A stretch of 64,000 nt of DNA, taken from contig CP136063.1 of the NCBI GenBank assembly GCA_032622095.1, positions 61,519,897-61,583,896 on the forward strand, written 5' to 3'. Shown in pieces: positions 11,488 through 22,614 of the stretch; position 1 is the first letter of the stretch; every line of letters starts with the position of its first letter. The position numbers and the translations under genes were made by a program. The notes below the pieces were generated by a model. The model had not been told where the DNA came from and did not search any database. It saw only the letters and a list, made by a program, of their open reading frames with translations. The stretch comes from Siphonodentalium dalli. Lineage: Eukaryota; Mollusca; Scaphopoda; Gadilida; Siphonodentaliidae.

Positions 11488-12026
11488 TTAAGGTGGAGGT
11501 CAAGTGAATATTTTAGAAATTGAATGGGGATTTCCATGCAAATATGCGGAGCAAAAGTTATAGAGTTGCACATACATGTACTTCTGAGTGTGACTTGATG
11601 TGGTATTGGAAACAACAGGTATTTATGATAAATTTTATCTGGCTGGTCTAGTAACGCTTAGTAAATTATAAAATCTTGCATTGCAATAAATATATTTTTG
11701 ATTTTTTTTTTCTGGAATTAGCCTACATCACTTGACCTACATGGCTACAACTAACTTTCTAAGGCTACATTTGAAAAAACAATATAAAATTCAAAAATAA
11801 ATACACAAATTAACATTATAATTGAACAAGTCAGTCCCAAGTGGACCCGATAAATAATAAATGTACCTGTTGTTTTCAATACGTCCACATCAACATGTCT
11901 GATTCAAGTCACACTCAGAAGTAGGCCCTAGCCTTAGGCTACAGGTATGTGCAACTCTGTAACTTTTGCTCTGCAGATTTGCATGGAAATCCCAATTCAA
12001 AATCTGTCACTTGACCTCCCTCTTAA
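11488..12026. mobile_element. TTAA-bordered fold-back MITE (539 bp)
   Basis: The left end TTAAGGTGGAGGTCAAGTGA and the right end, read inverted, TTAAGAGGGAGGTCAAGTGA match closely. The arms continue inward for about 150 bp each (11497-11640 and 11865-12020), sharing motifs such as GGATTTCCATGCAAAT and AGAGTTGCACATAC. A 200-bp AT-rich loop separates them. TTAA at both borders fits a TTAA target. No coding region is present. The family differs from the TTAAAGRTGG elements. Confidence 0.7.
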
Positions 12027-13094
12027 AACTGAAACTTGGGTTGGCGATTTAGCAATACGATAGGGGAACACATTGTCCATAACGTAACTATCGCTACCGG
12101 TAATGCCTAATGGGATCATTGTCGTAACTTTTTATACATAAATGCACACCATGTATTTATGTTTACATAAATTAATGCACATCAGTCTCATTCGGCACGA
12201 GATTGAAATTGGGTTATGCGAAGCACATATCGCCCATATTAGTGTTCATTGCTTGTCGAATATGATTAATTTATGGAAAAATGCCCAGGTATCAGAAGGA
12301 AATTATGACTCGATGGTCTCCACACTGACAGAAAGGATTGAATTTGTGTTTAGATTTTATTTAATGTCATTGAAATGATCACTACAGTAGATTTACAATG
12401 CCATTCCGTTATAATACTGCAGTCTATTGGCATGTTGTCACACTAAAAGTTGAAGAAAATAACACACCCATGAGGATCTTGTTAAACAGTAAGCGTTGGC
12501 AGTGGGTGAAACACTCCGCTGGGGTGATCACATAGAAATAGAGAATAATCTTGTTCAAAGTACTAGTAGTTATGATCTGAATGCATATACGGTATATACA
12601 ACACGCACCGTCGGTCATATATTTATCAGATGCAATGAGTATCGATTGCAAAATCATTTGAGTTGCTTTCTATGGAGATGTACCGTAGGGTCGATTTCTT
12701 TGAGATTTTCAGTGATGTTAGTAGATTGCTGCATTATCCCAGTTGGCATAGTGCCAGAGTACTAATTTTATCAGTTTCGCGCACCAAACAAGTCCATAAT
12801 ACCCAGTATGTCTTTAAAACCACCATAAACAGGAATGATGTTATAATATAGACAAACTTTGTTCTTGCTCCAATCATACCGGTAAATGTCGCGAAATTGC
12901 GGCATGTTATTGTTATGTTAGAACTCTGTGTTATGCACATGTGTACACAAACGCTGTATTTAATATGTAAACAAGCAGCATAAAGATTCTCTGATAAGCA
13001 AAACACTCAACACCGAGGAGACCCCCCTCTAATTGAACTTAGTTGTTAGAAATGCCACTATTAAAGTTGTTTACAACATACTGGTATACATGTA
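12027..13094. other. Unassigned DNA with short ORFs only
   Basis: Several 60-90 codon open frames overlap on both strands (12142-13006). None has a recognisable motif or splice context that favours it. Confidence 0.3.
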
Positions 13095-13469
13095 CCCTGC
13101 TGGACAAAACAAGTGTTCATTGGCACCGCGGTGTATTTGCCGTTCGGCCGCGGTGTCAGAGTTTGTAACTGCAGTTGAGCACCGCGGCCGAACGGCAAGT
13201 ACACCACGGCCGAACAGCAAGTACACTGCCACCGAAAGGCAACTACACCACGGCCGAACTGCATGTACACCGTGGTTAGATTTCTGGTTTGTATAGTCTT
13301 TTTTCAGTTTAATGAACATACACCACGGCAACTACACCATGGCCGAATGACAAGTACACCGCGGCCCAACTGTAGTTAGCCGGTGGAGCCCCGGTGTAGA
13401 TGCATTTCAGCCGCGGTGGCAACGCTAACCGCACCGCGGTTAAGTGGACACTTGTTTTGTCCAGCAGGG
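13095..13469 (+). mobile_element. CCGCGG-filled MITE, copy 1 (375 bp, TA borders)
   Basis: Terminal inverted repeats begin CCCTGCTGGACAAAACAAG and end with its complement, flanked by TA on both sides as in Tc1/mariner-type insertion. The interior alternates modules built on CACCGCGGCCGAACGGC with their complements, so it folds on itself. The overlapping minus and plus ORFs here are by-products of this repetition. Copies 2 and 3 lie at 15.3 and 19.3 kb. Confidence 0.8.
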
Positions 13470-15263
13470 TAGCTACATGTATCGCTATTCTTCACCTTTC
13501 AAGATTTCGGTGTTAAATCATCGTGACTTCAGCATCAATGCTCAATTACAATGTACGGCAAACATAATACGGTATCACTGTGGTATTCATATGGCGAATT
13601 GGCGATGCGACCAAATCATCATTTGCTAGGATAGGATTTGTTCTAATTGACCGACGCGATAAGTGAATTTACTTGAGTGTTTTCCGGTATTTCAATAACG
13701 GAGACAGATAAAGTCAACGTTCAATGTACTGTATTTGGATTTCATCAACATAGCCAAGTTTATTTGTTGCAAACAGAATGGCTACTTCAAATTCAACATA
13801 GTACCGTACAGCAGAAATATAAAGTATGATGTAGTATACGGTACATGTATATGACAAGATTCTGCATCATACAAAACACATGGAATATGGATGGACATTG
13901 CATTCAAAAGACTTTTTCAATGCCATTGACTCGATGTGTGTTAATTGGACTAATGAGCCTACAGTCACTTGTGGAAAACTACCACATATTTATATATACT
14001 AAATGTGATGACGCACATACCGTAGGATGAATATTTTGGTGCCATTGATGTAGGAATCGCGGCGCTCACATCGCCGTCTGTAAGGGCTTCACAAAGTGTG
14101 TTTTATGGATAATAACACATGATTTTTATTCTATACATGTACTGCCGGTATTAGTATATTCTTGGAAATTTTTTCATAATTTGGTACATGTAGCTGTTAT
14201 TTCTACTGGTTTATATAATGAAGGCCATCCATGCCTTTTAAGTTCCATACATGTAGATACAGTAAAGGAGAACCACTGCATTATATTTTCATGCCTGTGA
14301 ACTGGGACTTCATGCAGTGTTGAAGCGGTGACCTTACCCTGGTACAATACTGCAGACAGTATTACCGGGGTCAAACCACGTTGGAGGGGGTCGATTACTT
14401 TAAGCCAGATATATCTGTAATTTTTTATGAACTACTAATAATTTTCAAAAACACATTACATGTATTTAATTTCATTTTGCTCAGTTGTCATTGCAACTGG
14501 AGGCAACATGAATGATAAAGTGAGTCCGAGACGATTTAACCAGTTAATGCACTGGTATAAGGTACCTGTATACCGGTATATAGTTTATAATTAAGTTCTG
14601 TTTATTAATTAAGGTATGCAATCTGATTCGATGGTCCCCATATCATCAGGTTCCGACAATAATAACATTTCTAGAAATGCCGTTTCAGTTACCCGTATCA
14701 GCATTGATTAATTGCCCAAAAAATACTGCTATAAACCACCGTCAACTACAGGAACATGTATAGTATAAGTTAAAAGTTCCCAAGAATTGCTATATATCAA
14801 CATTTTGTTCAACGCAATTTGGTGTCAAGAGTATGGTACATGTACTGGTATGTCGGTCAGCATTTGTCTTAATATTTGCCAGGCCGCCAAATATTTGAGG
14901 TGGTGAAACGCACACATTTAAAAACTCAAAATCTGATAACTCTGGGCCTTGATGGGTGGGTTCCTCGACTAAAATCTAATATTTTTGCCCCAGAATCCGA
15001 AGAAATAGTACCGGTAATTTAGGGGCATTAAATCAGAGTATGTACCGGTATCTTCAACTCTATTTTGGGCTTGCTTGTGCAACTGACTACCGGTACTTAC
15101 CGTACATGTGCATGGTTTTAATTGGACGAAAACATCTAATAAAGTTGTTGGTCCTTAAAACTTGAACTTCGTATCCGATGTCCTGGCTACAGCTCAATAT
15201 GATGAGGTTCCAGTATGTTTTGTTCTTTTACCAATCATAAATATCACATAAATACCGGTAGTA
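13470..15263. other. Intervening DNA rich in TACATGTA and TACCGGTA
   Basis: No convincing coding exon is seen. Palindromic TACATGTA and TACCGGTA words are frequent. A short inverted pair occurs near 14335-14365. Confidence 0.3.
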
Positions 15264-15638
15264 CCCTGCTTGACAAAACAAGTGTCCACCTAACCGCGGT
15301 GCAGTTAGCGTTGCCACTGTGGCTGAAATGCAACTACACCGCGGCTCCACCGGCTAACTACAGTTGGGCCGCGGTGTACTTGCCGTTCGGCCATGGTGTA
15401 ATTGCCGCGGTGTACGTTCATTAAACTGAAAAAAGACGATACAAACCAGATATCTAACCACGGTGTACATTTCGTTCGGCTGCGGTGTAGTTGCCTTTCG
15501 GCCGCAGTGTATTTGCTGTTGGGCCACGGTGTACTTGCCGTTCGGCCGCGGTGCTCAACTGCAGTTACAAACTCTGACACCGCGGCCGAACGGCAAATAC
15601 ACCGCGGTGCCAATGGACACTTGTTTTGTCCAGCGGGG
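15264..15638 (-). mobile_element. CCGCGG-filled MITE, copy 2 (375 bp, opposite orientation)
   Basis: It has the same length and ends as copy 1 (left CCCTGCTTGACAAAACAAG, right complement with GCGGGG), again between TA dinucleotides, but the asymmetric interior runs the other way. The short unique stretch around a CTGCAGTTACAAACTCTGAC segment identifies the orientation. Confidence 0.8.
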
Positions 15639-16600
15639 TATGTTATTGTCAAGTCTGTATGCTGTGTTATGTAAACAAACAATTTTTTTTTTTTTTTTTT
15701 AAATAACAAAGTGTACAAACTCGACAATAACAAACTATTTATGCGATATGTATTATTGCTATACATGTAAGAACAAAGTCTGTCTGTTTTTTTTATATTA
15801 TTTCTGTTTATGGTGGTTTTAATGGATTAACTACATGTACATTGTATTTTAGCAACAATATCCACTGCAAAGGCCTCCAATGCATTTCATACTTGAAGGT
15901 AAACTGTGAAAAGACACCAGTATGACTTCGGTATGCCTAGTTTGAGATACATTGTGCATGTACATGTACGGTACATGTAAATTGCATTCTAATGTGGCCA
16001 ACAGGATCCACCGATTATATTTTACATGTACCGGTACACATGTACAATTGCATTGTTGATCCAACAAGCAGGCATACCGGTACATACATCTGTATAATCT
16101 AAATGATTACTAGTACATGTACAGTACGGTACATGTACCGGTATGTCTCAGAGACCTTCAAAAATAATTTCAAAATCAAACTTTCAAATCTCAAGTTTAA
16201 GAAACTCACGAATTGTCATTAAGATAATGAAAAGGCCTACACGTATGGAGATATAAATGCAGGTTTTGGCCATTGCGATGTCATATTTGAATCACAAAAG
16301 GATCGTATCTGTATGCTGTACAGGAAACATCGCCTGAGGTTGATGCAATGTTATTCAATTTGCTTTTTATGCTTGTATAAAAATTGCATCAAATTTAAAG
16401 CTGAGATCACTTTCAAATGAGCTTCAGAAGCATGTGTGAACAACGTGGTCAATGACGATACATGCAGCGTGTGCAATTTCACTAGCTTTTTCAATAGATG
16501 CACATGTAACTCATAAAATGTCGGAATTGGGGAAAGCCAGGGACTGTGTCTGGTGTCTACTGTTAATACTGACATGTACCGTAGATGTGAACAAGTAATT
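15639..16600. other. Unassigned DNA with a 20-base T run and dense TACATGTA/TACCGGTA
   Basis: A poly(T) run at about 15682-15701 follows the MITE. Between 15950 and 16145, TACATGTAC, GTACCGGTAC and CGGTACATG words follow one another densely. No gene is seen. Confidence 0.35.
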
Positions 16601-17545
16601 TTAGAGTTGCTCGGCCAAAAAAATATGGCTGCCAGCAGCCATCTTGGATTTTACTCTTTGCATGACTAAATCCTTTGGCATGGGCTACAGGTCATACCGG
16701 TACCTTTGGTCCGTTCATCATGAAATTTGTCATGGATGTTAACAATGACATGTAGATAAGAACAAGTCATTTCGGGGTCATTCGGCAAAAAACATGGCCG
16801 CCAACAGCCATCTTGGATTTCAAAATTAAATCTTATTAGCATGGACTGCAGGCCATACTATTAGTCTGATCATCATGCAATTTGTCACATACTAGTAGAT
16901 GTTAATATTGACATGTAGATGGGAACGAGTCATTTTGGGATCATTTGGTAAAAAACATGGATGCAGGCATCCTTGAGTCGGATCATCATGAAATTTGTCA
17001 CAGATGTTGACAATGGAATTCAGATACATTTGGGGTCATTCAGCAAAAAAACATGGCTGCCAGCGCCATCTTGGATTTCAAAATTCAATCCATTAGCATG
17101 GGCTACGACCCATACTATTTGTCTGATCATCATGAAATTTGTCGTGGATGTTAATATTGACACGTAGATTGGAAACGTGTCATTCTGGTGTCATTCGGTC
17201 AAAAACATGGCCTTCATCTTGGATTTTACATGTACCCTTTGCATTACTAAATTTTTGGCACCTTTGTCTTTATCAAATTTGTCATGGCTGTTAGCATTGA
17301 CATGTACCGGTAGATGGGAACGAGTCAGTATGGGTTCATTCTGAAAAAAACATGGCTGCCAAAAGCCATCTTGGATTTCAAAATTCATTCTATTAGGCTT
17401 AGCGCAGACTACAGGACAGAGTGTTAGTCTGATCATCATGAAATTTGTCGTGGAAGTTAGTATTGACATGTAAATGGGAACGAGTCATTTTGGAGTCATT
17501 CGGCAAAAAAACATGGCTGCCAGTGGCCATCTTGGATTCTACTCT
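16600..17545 (+). repeat. Tandem array of about 145-170 bp units (ATGGCTGCC...CATCTTGGA)
   Basis: Seven units are marked by CATGGCTGCC / GCCATCTTGGA near 16625, 16793, 16957, 17051, 17207, 17352 and 17511. Between them are shared blocks such as ATCATCATGAAATTTGTC, TTGACATGTAGATGGGAACG and TCATTCGGCAAAAAA. The third spacing is short (94 bp), indicating a deletion. A stray unit fragment occurs at about 26800-26960. Confidence 0.75.
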
Positions 17546-17744
17546 TTTCATATAAACTAGACCTTTCAACTTTCCACATTCCTAAATTAATCCTAATCAC
17601 TCCATTGACTGAACACATGAATTTATTCCCTTTCCATGTTGAGCTACAGTGTCATTGATACTTTCATTTTAGCCTGTTGTCATACATGTACATGTATGTG
17701 GCGACTCTATTAGTGCATTTGGCAACTATTTTGTCTCCTTACAG

Positions 17745-17829
17745 CATGGAGACACAGCAGGAGATTCTCCAGAAAATGTCAATACTCGAAGAAAACCAAC
17801 AGATGTTGTTTGAACAAAGCGGCGATGCG
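17745..17829 (+). CDS. Candidate coding exon (Gln/Glu-rich helical segment)
   Basis: A pyrimidine-rich acceptor ending TCTCCTTACAG and a donor GTAAGA at 17830 bound an 85-bp segment. From the ATG at 17746 it reads METQQEILQKMSILEEN and on to QSGDA, a likely coiled-coil. This is the best-looking exon in the intergenic part of the window, by both splice signals and residue composition. It ends in phase 0 in the ATG frame. The protein family is not recognised. Confidence 0.5.
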
Positions 17830-18119
17830 GTAAGAAAATTTTGTGCTGTTGTGTCATTTGCAAAAAACAATTTATAAGATTGCATTTGGCAGCAATATAC
17901 ATGTATTCCACCAAACTTTTCAAATTCAACCATGTAAAATATCAAAATGATCATCTGTTGGGTCTGCTGTTGGATTTAAATGGTGAAATCAATGTTTTTT
18001 AACTTTGAATTTCAATCTTCTTTCATTTCCAAGTCATACCAATTATACATAGGAGATGAATAGTAACAAATATTGCACAGCTTTCCAAATTATTTATTGA
18101 TCACTGCAAAGAGTAAATT
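17830..18119. other. Intronic DNA
   Basis: Nothing is recognised between the exon donor and the repeat at 18120. Confidence 0.3.
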
Positions 18120-19115
18120 CAAAGGTGACGGACTGGGCCAAAAAACCGGCCCAGGAAATGAATATAATACTGGCCCATCTGTTCAGGGGTGTCCACAGTC
18201 CACCTTGGGAAATTCCAACTGCACCCCCCCCCCCCCCCCTTGAATCAGAATCGGACCAAATGCAGACCAAATAAATGTTTTTTTCATAATTCCATTTGCA
18301 CCTCTGGCCTAATATCCTGAATATTCATAAACCGTGGTTCTATACATGTATATTCCCAGTGTGAGACCATTAAGATATTTTTGCCTGGAAAATTGCATAA
18401 ATTCTAACATACATGTATAGCGGTCTAACTCCAGACAAATGCACACGGCTACGGACAAGAGACCAGGACACACCGGGCTGTTCATGGTTGTTCGGCCCGT
18501 GGTGAGAAAATTTTGAAAACTATACAAGAAAATCGCGAATCCTAGCTTGGCCAATTCAGCTGGTTAAACAACACATTAGGCGGCCCACATCCCCCCCAAA
18601 CGTCACATTATACTCAAATGGGGAACCTGCAAACTTCCCAATTTAGGTAACTTATAACTTTCCTCGCCGGTTTTCCGCTTCTCGGGTGATATATATTTAT
18701 ATATATATTGGCAGTACACATTATCCGAAGTAAAACATTTTACATGTGGAATAATTTCCGAATCAATGTATTCTTGTTTAGTGACGGTTCCAAATATGGT
18801 TACAATCGGGACAATCTCAGACGCCGTCGTAAAATGGAATTCACTTCATGAATTTATGTAAGAAGAGTGCCATCTTATTGGATACACGGCTGGTTAAACA
18901 ACACATGTGGCGGCCGGGGCCGGCCCACATCTGTTTCATTTGCGGCCCAAGTTGTGGTTGGGCGGCCCAACCACATATACCCCCCTCCCCCCCCCCCCAA
19001 ACTGTAAAAAACCCTTGGATTCTCGCTTGATAGAAAATCACGTGGAGTCAGAATTTTTCCGGCCTCCGGCCCATCGGGAAATTTCCCGGTCTCCCGATTA
19101 GCCAGTCCGCCTTTG
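18120..19115. mobile_element. Possible hAT-like or other TIR element with CGGACTGG ends
   Basis: The left CGGACTGGGCC (about 18128) and the right GGCTAATCGG... CCAGTCCG, read inverted, share CGGACTGG. Inside, a block TGGTTAAACAACACAT followed by GGCGGCC/GGCCCACAT occurs twice (about 18562 and 18891). Poly(C) runs lie near 18225-18240 and 18984-18998. I find no clear target duplication, so the limits are uncertain. Confidence 0.3.
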
Positions 19116-19290
19116 GCTGCTAGTGACAATCTGAAAGTTTTGTTCTGTCCTGATTGATTCAAATGTAAAATAAATCCAATTGCTATGAATGGATTTTGGA
19201 AAGCCCTGAAGCACCATTGTTATGGGAATGTGGCCTTCATTGTGTGTAGAAGGAAACTATTGACACCAGACACCAACCCTCTACACTACA

Positions 19291-19650
19291 TGTCCATTGG
19301 CACCGCGGTGTATTTGCCATTCGGCTGCGGTGTCAGTTTGTAACTGCAGTTGAGCACCGCAGCCGAACGGCAAGTACACTGCGGCCAAACGGCAAGTTCA
19401 CTGCGACCGAAAGGCAACTACCCTCGCGGTCGAATGGCATGTCCACCGTGGTTAGATTTCTGGTTTGTATTCTCTTTTTTCAGTTTGATGAATGTACACC
19501 GTAGCAACTACACCATGCCGAATGGCAATTACACCGCGGCCCAACTGTAGTTAGCCGGTGGAGCCGCGGTGTACATGTAGTTGCATTTCGGCCGCGGTGG
19601 CAACGCTAACCGCACCGCAGTTAAGTGGACACTTGTTTTTTCCAGCAGGG
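19291..19650 (+). mobile_element. CCGCGG-filled MITE, copy 3 (left end truncated)
   Basis: It has the same orientation and module order as copy 1. The right end (…TCCAGCAGGG then TA) is intact, but the left starts at TGTCCATTGGCACC, so about 20 bp of the left terminal repeat are missing. Confidence 0.75.
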
Positions 19651-19832
19651 TAGCTCACATGTACATGTTGAGATCACAAAATATCTGAAATCAATTAAAT
19701 TTACAGTACAAAGATGTATGTAGAATGTACCGTACATGAAATATTGCTTTAACAAAAAAAATCACATGCTATATTTTTCCCTCAGTAAGTGACACATCAA
19801 TTAGATCAATGCATATCAAATTCTGATTTCAG

Positions 19833-19990
19833 GTGACTCGATATTTGATTTGCCGGTGGTACATATGACTGAGGACATTTATGAAATTTTGAAGATTATG
19901 GCGACAAAAACCCCGAACTGAACAGGAATTGGGAAAGCTGGTAAACACCCGTTTGGCAATCATTATCCAACTGGCAAGGAGAGTGGCAAA
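19833..19990 (+). CDS. Candidate exon with disrupted frame
   Basis: The borders are an acceptor TTCTGATTTCAG and a donor GTAAGT. No frame is open throughout. Frame 3 of the segment starts DSIFDLPVVHMTEDIYEILK and then meets TGA; frame 1 becomes open in the second half and reads EQELGKLVNTRLAIIIQLAR. Each half looks coding, so a frameshift in a real exon, or a decayed gene, explains it best. Phase 0 from the 17745 exon fits only the second half. Confidence 0.35.
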
Positions 19991-20175
19991 GTAAGTCAAT
20001 TTTGTCTAACCCAAACATGCTTGGAATGGTATTCATATTATAAACCAATATACATGTACATGTATGGCATTGATTTTGACATGGAGCTTATTAAGATAAT
20101 AAATCTAATAGATTACTGTACATCAGTTACATCATAATGTTTGGGTGTGTTCACATCGCAATTCAAACGTTTTTA

Positions 20176-20855
20176 TACCTCCACTTTCGAAGAAAATGGG
20201 GGGTATACTGGATTGACTGCGTCTGTCCGTCCGACCTCATAACTCGAAACACTATGAACCGATTTCAATAATTTTTTGTATGCTCCTTAAGACCGCCTCT
20301 CCGCATTATGCTAATTGCGGTGCAGTCCGACTTTCTGTTTTTTAAGTTATGTTTTACTTTTCAACTTTTTTTGATTTAGAAAATCCTGTCCGACTTAATA
20401 ACTTTAACAAATATGAACCAATTTCAATAATGTTTGGTATACATGCTTCCCACAACACCCTCTCTACATGATGCGGCTCAGGGTTGGCTCGAGCTGTTTT
20501 TCCTAACATTACACTTCATTTTCAACTTATTTTGACTTAGAAAATTTTGGGATATTTTTTTGTGGATGCTTTTTTCCCTGGAGTTGTGTGCCTTAGCAGA
20601 AGTTTGGTTTGTCTGACCAAGCACTTGACAAAAGTCATCTTAGATGTTAAGATTGCGTTTCATTTTCTACCCTTTTTTGGGTTTCTGCAATCATTCGAAC
20701 AAATATGAACCAATTTTAATATTTTTTCTGTACAAGCTTCTTGCGACACCATATAGATATTATTAATCCAAATTTGTCTTTAAAGTTAAAAAACTTTTTT
20801 GTTGGATTTACGCATAATGCGGGTTGAATTTGCCACGGTGGGGGTATACTGACAC
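20176..20855. repeat. TATACC-ended repeat with GTCTGTCCGTCCG microsatellite
   Basis: The ends TATACCTCCAC and, inverted, TATACCCCCAC bracket a body in which AATATGAACCAATTT and related blocks recur. A short GTCTGTCCGTCC stretch lies near the left end. The layout resembles two other tandem-core repeats in this window (44.9 and 59.2 kb). Confidence 0.5.
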
Positions 20856-20984
20856 GCGAGTGCACACCTCTTGTTGACTATGTGCGGTATGTTGTGTACA
20901 CATTTAAGTAATCTCAAAATCTTTAGAAAAGTATATTACATGTATATCAGTAGTTTAGAGTCCTGGAGAGTTATATAGATACAG

Positions 20985-21400
20985 GGTTTCCTCTATAGCG
21001 ACAGGGGATCCCTTTTTGGACCCCATTCCCCCAGCCAATTTCCCCCCTTCTGTCATACCACAGGACATATTCCATATGTACCGGTATACAGGTATAAAGA
21101 TGTTTATTTTGTTGAGACAGTACTAAGAAATTTAAATAGTTGACAACTTTATTTGATTTCTAGCGAGAATACACACTGAGAATACACAATCTGATCTAAC
21201 ACAAACTGGGGAAGTTATCAAATCCGAAATCGCTAGAACACATATGCTTCGTAGTCCGCTGGTTACGTTGCTGCGGTTAGGTTACGTAAAATGATCACCG
21301 ATAATTTTATCATGTTATATTCCAGTACTTCCTGCCGGGTCTTGAATAGTCGTCGTTTAACTTCAACGGGTTTATTTACTGTTTAAATAAAATGAAGTCA
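20985..21400 (+). repeat. Dispersed repeat starting CAGGGTTTCC, plus copy
   Basis: About 415 bp is shared in inverted orientation with 24190-24605, including TAAATAGTTGACAACTTTAT, GTTACGTTGC or close variants, and a poly(C) block. The outer end CAGGGTTTCCTCTATAG resembles a hAT terminus, but no opposite end with a matching target duplication was found, so it is a fragment. Confidence 0.55.
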
Positions 21401-21507
21401 GTTCATGAGATAGCTGATAATAATTTGATGTTGTTCCTTGAGCTCATTTTATAGTACAATTTAACTGCCATAAATGCCTTTAGTGTATTCTATTCATTGG
21501 TGGTTAA

Positions 21508-22244
21508 TAGTGTTGAAACGATTAGTGAATTTAAAAGTCGACTAGTCGAGGCCCAAAAGTCGCGTTGCGTCGACTAGTCGGTACCCCGATTTCAAACTTT
21601 CAAACATAACGTGGTACGGAAAATTCATCGTACATGGCATACACTGATGCCTGATGCAATGACGGTCTATTGCGTAGCGCATTGCCCTGCATAGACACCA
21701 ATTTATTTGTGAAATAATACAGTAAACATCTTGATATTTATCCAACACACTGAATCAAATTATATAATTAGACATATGGTTAGAGATGGGCGATTCACGG
21801 ATTTACTATATATACATTCGTGACAATAGCTAAATTAAATTAGGCAACAAAATGACGTACGCAAGTACCGGTAATATTCACACATCTCATTGATGATTTA
21901 CACGCATGTCGTCGCACTGATTTGAAAAGAATAAGAGACTGACTACAATATTTTGTCAATTGGATTTTCGTAAAATTTCCATGAGTGAATAGAATTGTCC
22001 AATGACGTCACCTTATATAAGTGACCTTCACACAGGTCGCATCATAACCCGACGGTGCGATTGAAATATACACAGTGTCTAGATCAAAGCGGTCTCTGAC
22101 AAACGATAAAGCCGCATCACTCATTGCCATCATGTCGCAGTGATGTTTTTTACCTTAAACGGCGAGTGACACGGCAAAATTCAGAGTCGATATTCTAACA
22201 TTTCAGCATCGATTACAGTTAGTCGATTAATCGTTTGAACCCTA
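21508..22244 (+). mobile_element. hAT-like non-autonomous element 1 (737 bp, perfect 8-bp TSD)
   Basis: The element begins TAGTGTTGAAACGATTA and ends with the complement of TAGGGTTCAAACGATTA. It is flanked on both sides by GTGGTTAA (21500-21507 and 22245-22252), the 8-bp target duplication expected for hAT transposons. Subterminal GTCGACTAGTCG palindromes occur near the left end. No transposase is encoded. It is related to the element at 25598. Confidence 0.85.
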
Positions 22245-22252
22245 GTGGTTAA

Positions 22253-22478
22253 TCTCAGATGAATGTAATTGGTAAAGGCTTTGGCAACTGAACATTTTTG
22301 ACCTGTGCAAATCTAATTGTCCATACATGAACTATGCCCCCCCCCCCCCCAATTAAATTTATAAAACTGATGCATGTAATTCTTCCATGCAATTTTACTT
22401 TTATACATTGTAAATAATGTAATTATTTTCAATTTTATTAGATTGAAGTGTAACATTGCAGATAATATTTTATTTCAG
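22253..22478. other. Intronic DNA with poly(C) run
   Basis: A C-run lies at about 22336-22349. Nothing else is recognised before the exon candidate. Confidence 0.3.
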
Positions 22479-22614
22479 AAGCAGTTAGAAAGTTGCCAAA
22501 GACTTCCACAATGGCCGATAGCCGATTCAGAACTATAGCTGCCAAGTGGCTAAGATATTAACTTATCAAGCACCAAAATCGCAAACAACGCCAGTGCAAG
22601 AGTCATCGTCTGTT
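22479..22614 (+). CDS. Candidate exon with one in-frame stop
   Basis: An acceptor TTTTATTTCAG and a donor GTAAGC bound 136 bp. The third frame reads AVRKLPKTSTMADSRFRT, then IAAKWLRY, a TAA at 22559-22561, then a basic stretch. In this frame the phase into the 24948 exon is consistent and gives a basic C-terminus. The single stop suggests a pseudogene or a sequence error. No family is recognised. Confidence 0.35.

Noticed and set aside
12142-13006. Cluster of 60-90 codon ORFs on both strands
   Set aside because: Lengths are within chance for this DNA, the ORFs overlap each other and no motif was found.
15305-15766. Minus-strand 153-codon ORF
   Set aside because: It is made of CCGCGG MITE modules plus flank; similar ORFs appear in several frames of every copy.
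18128-19110. Considered as a clear hAT insertion
   Set aside because: The CGGACTGG ends match but no 8-bp target duplication was found, so only a low-confidence element is listed.
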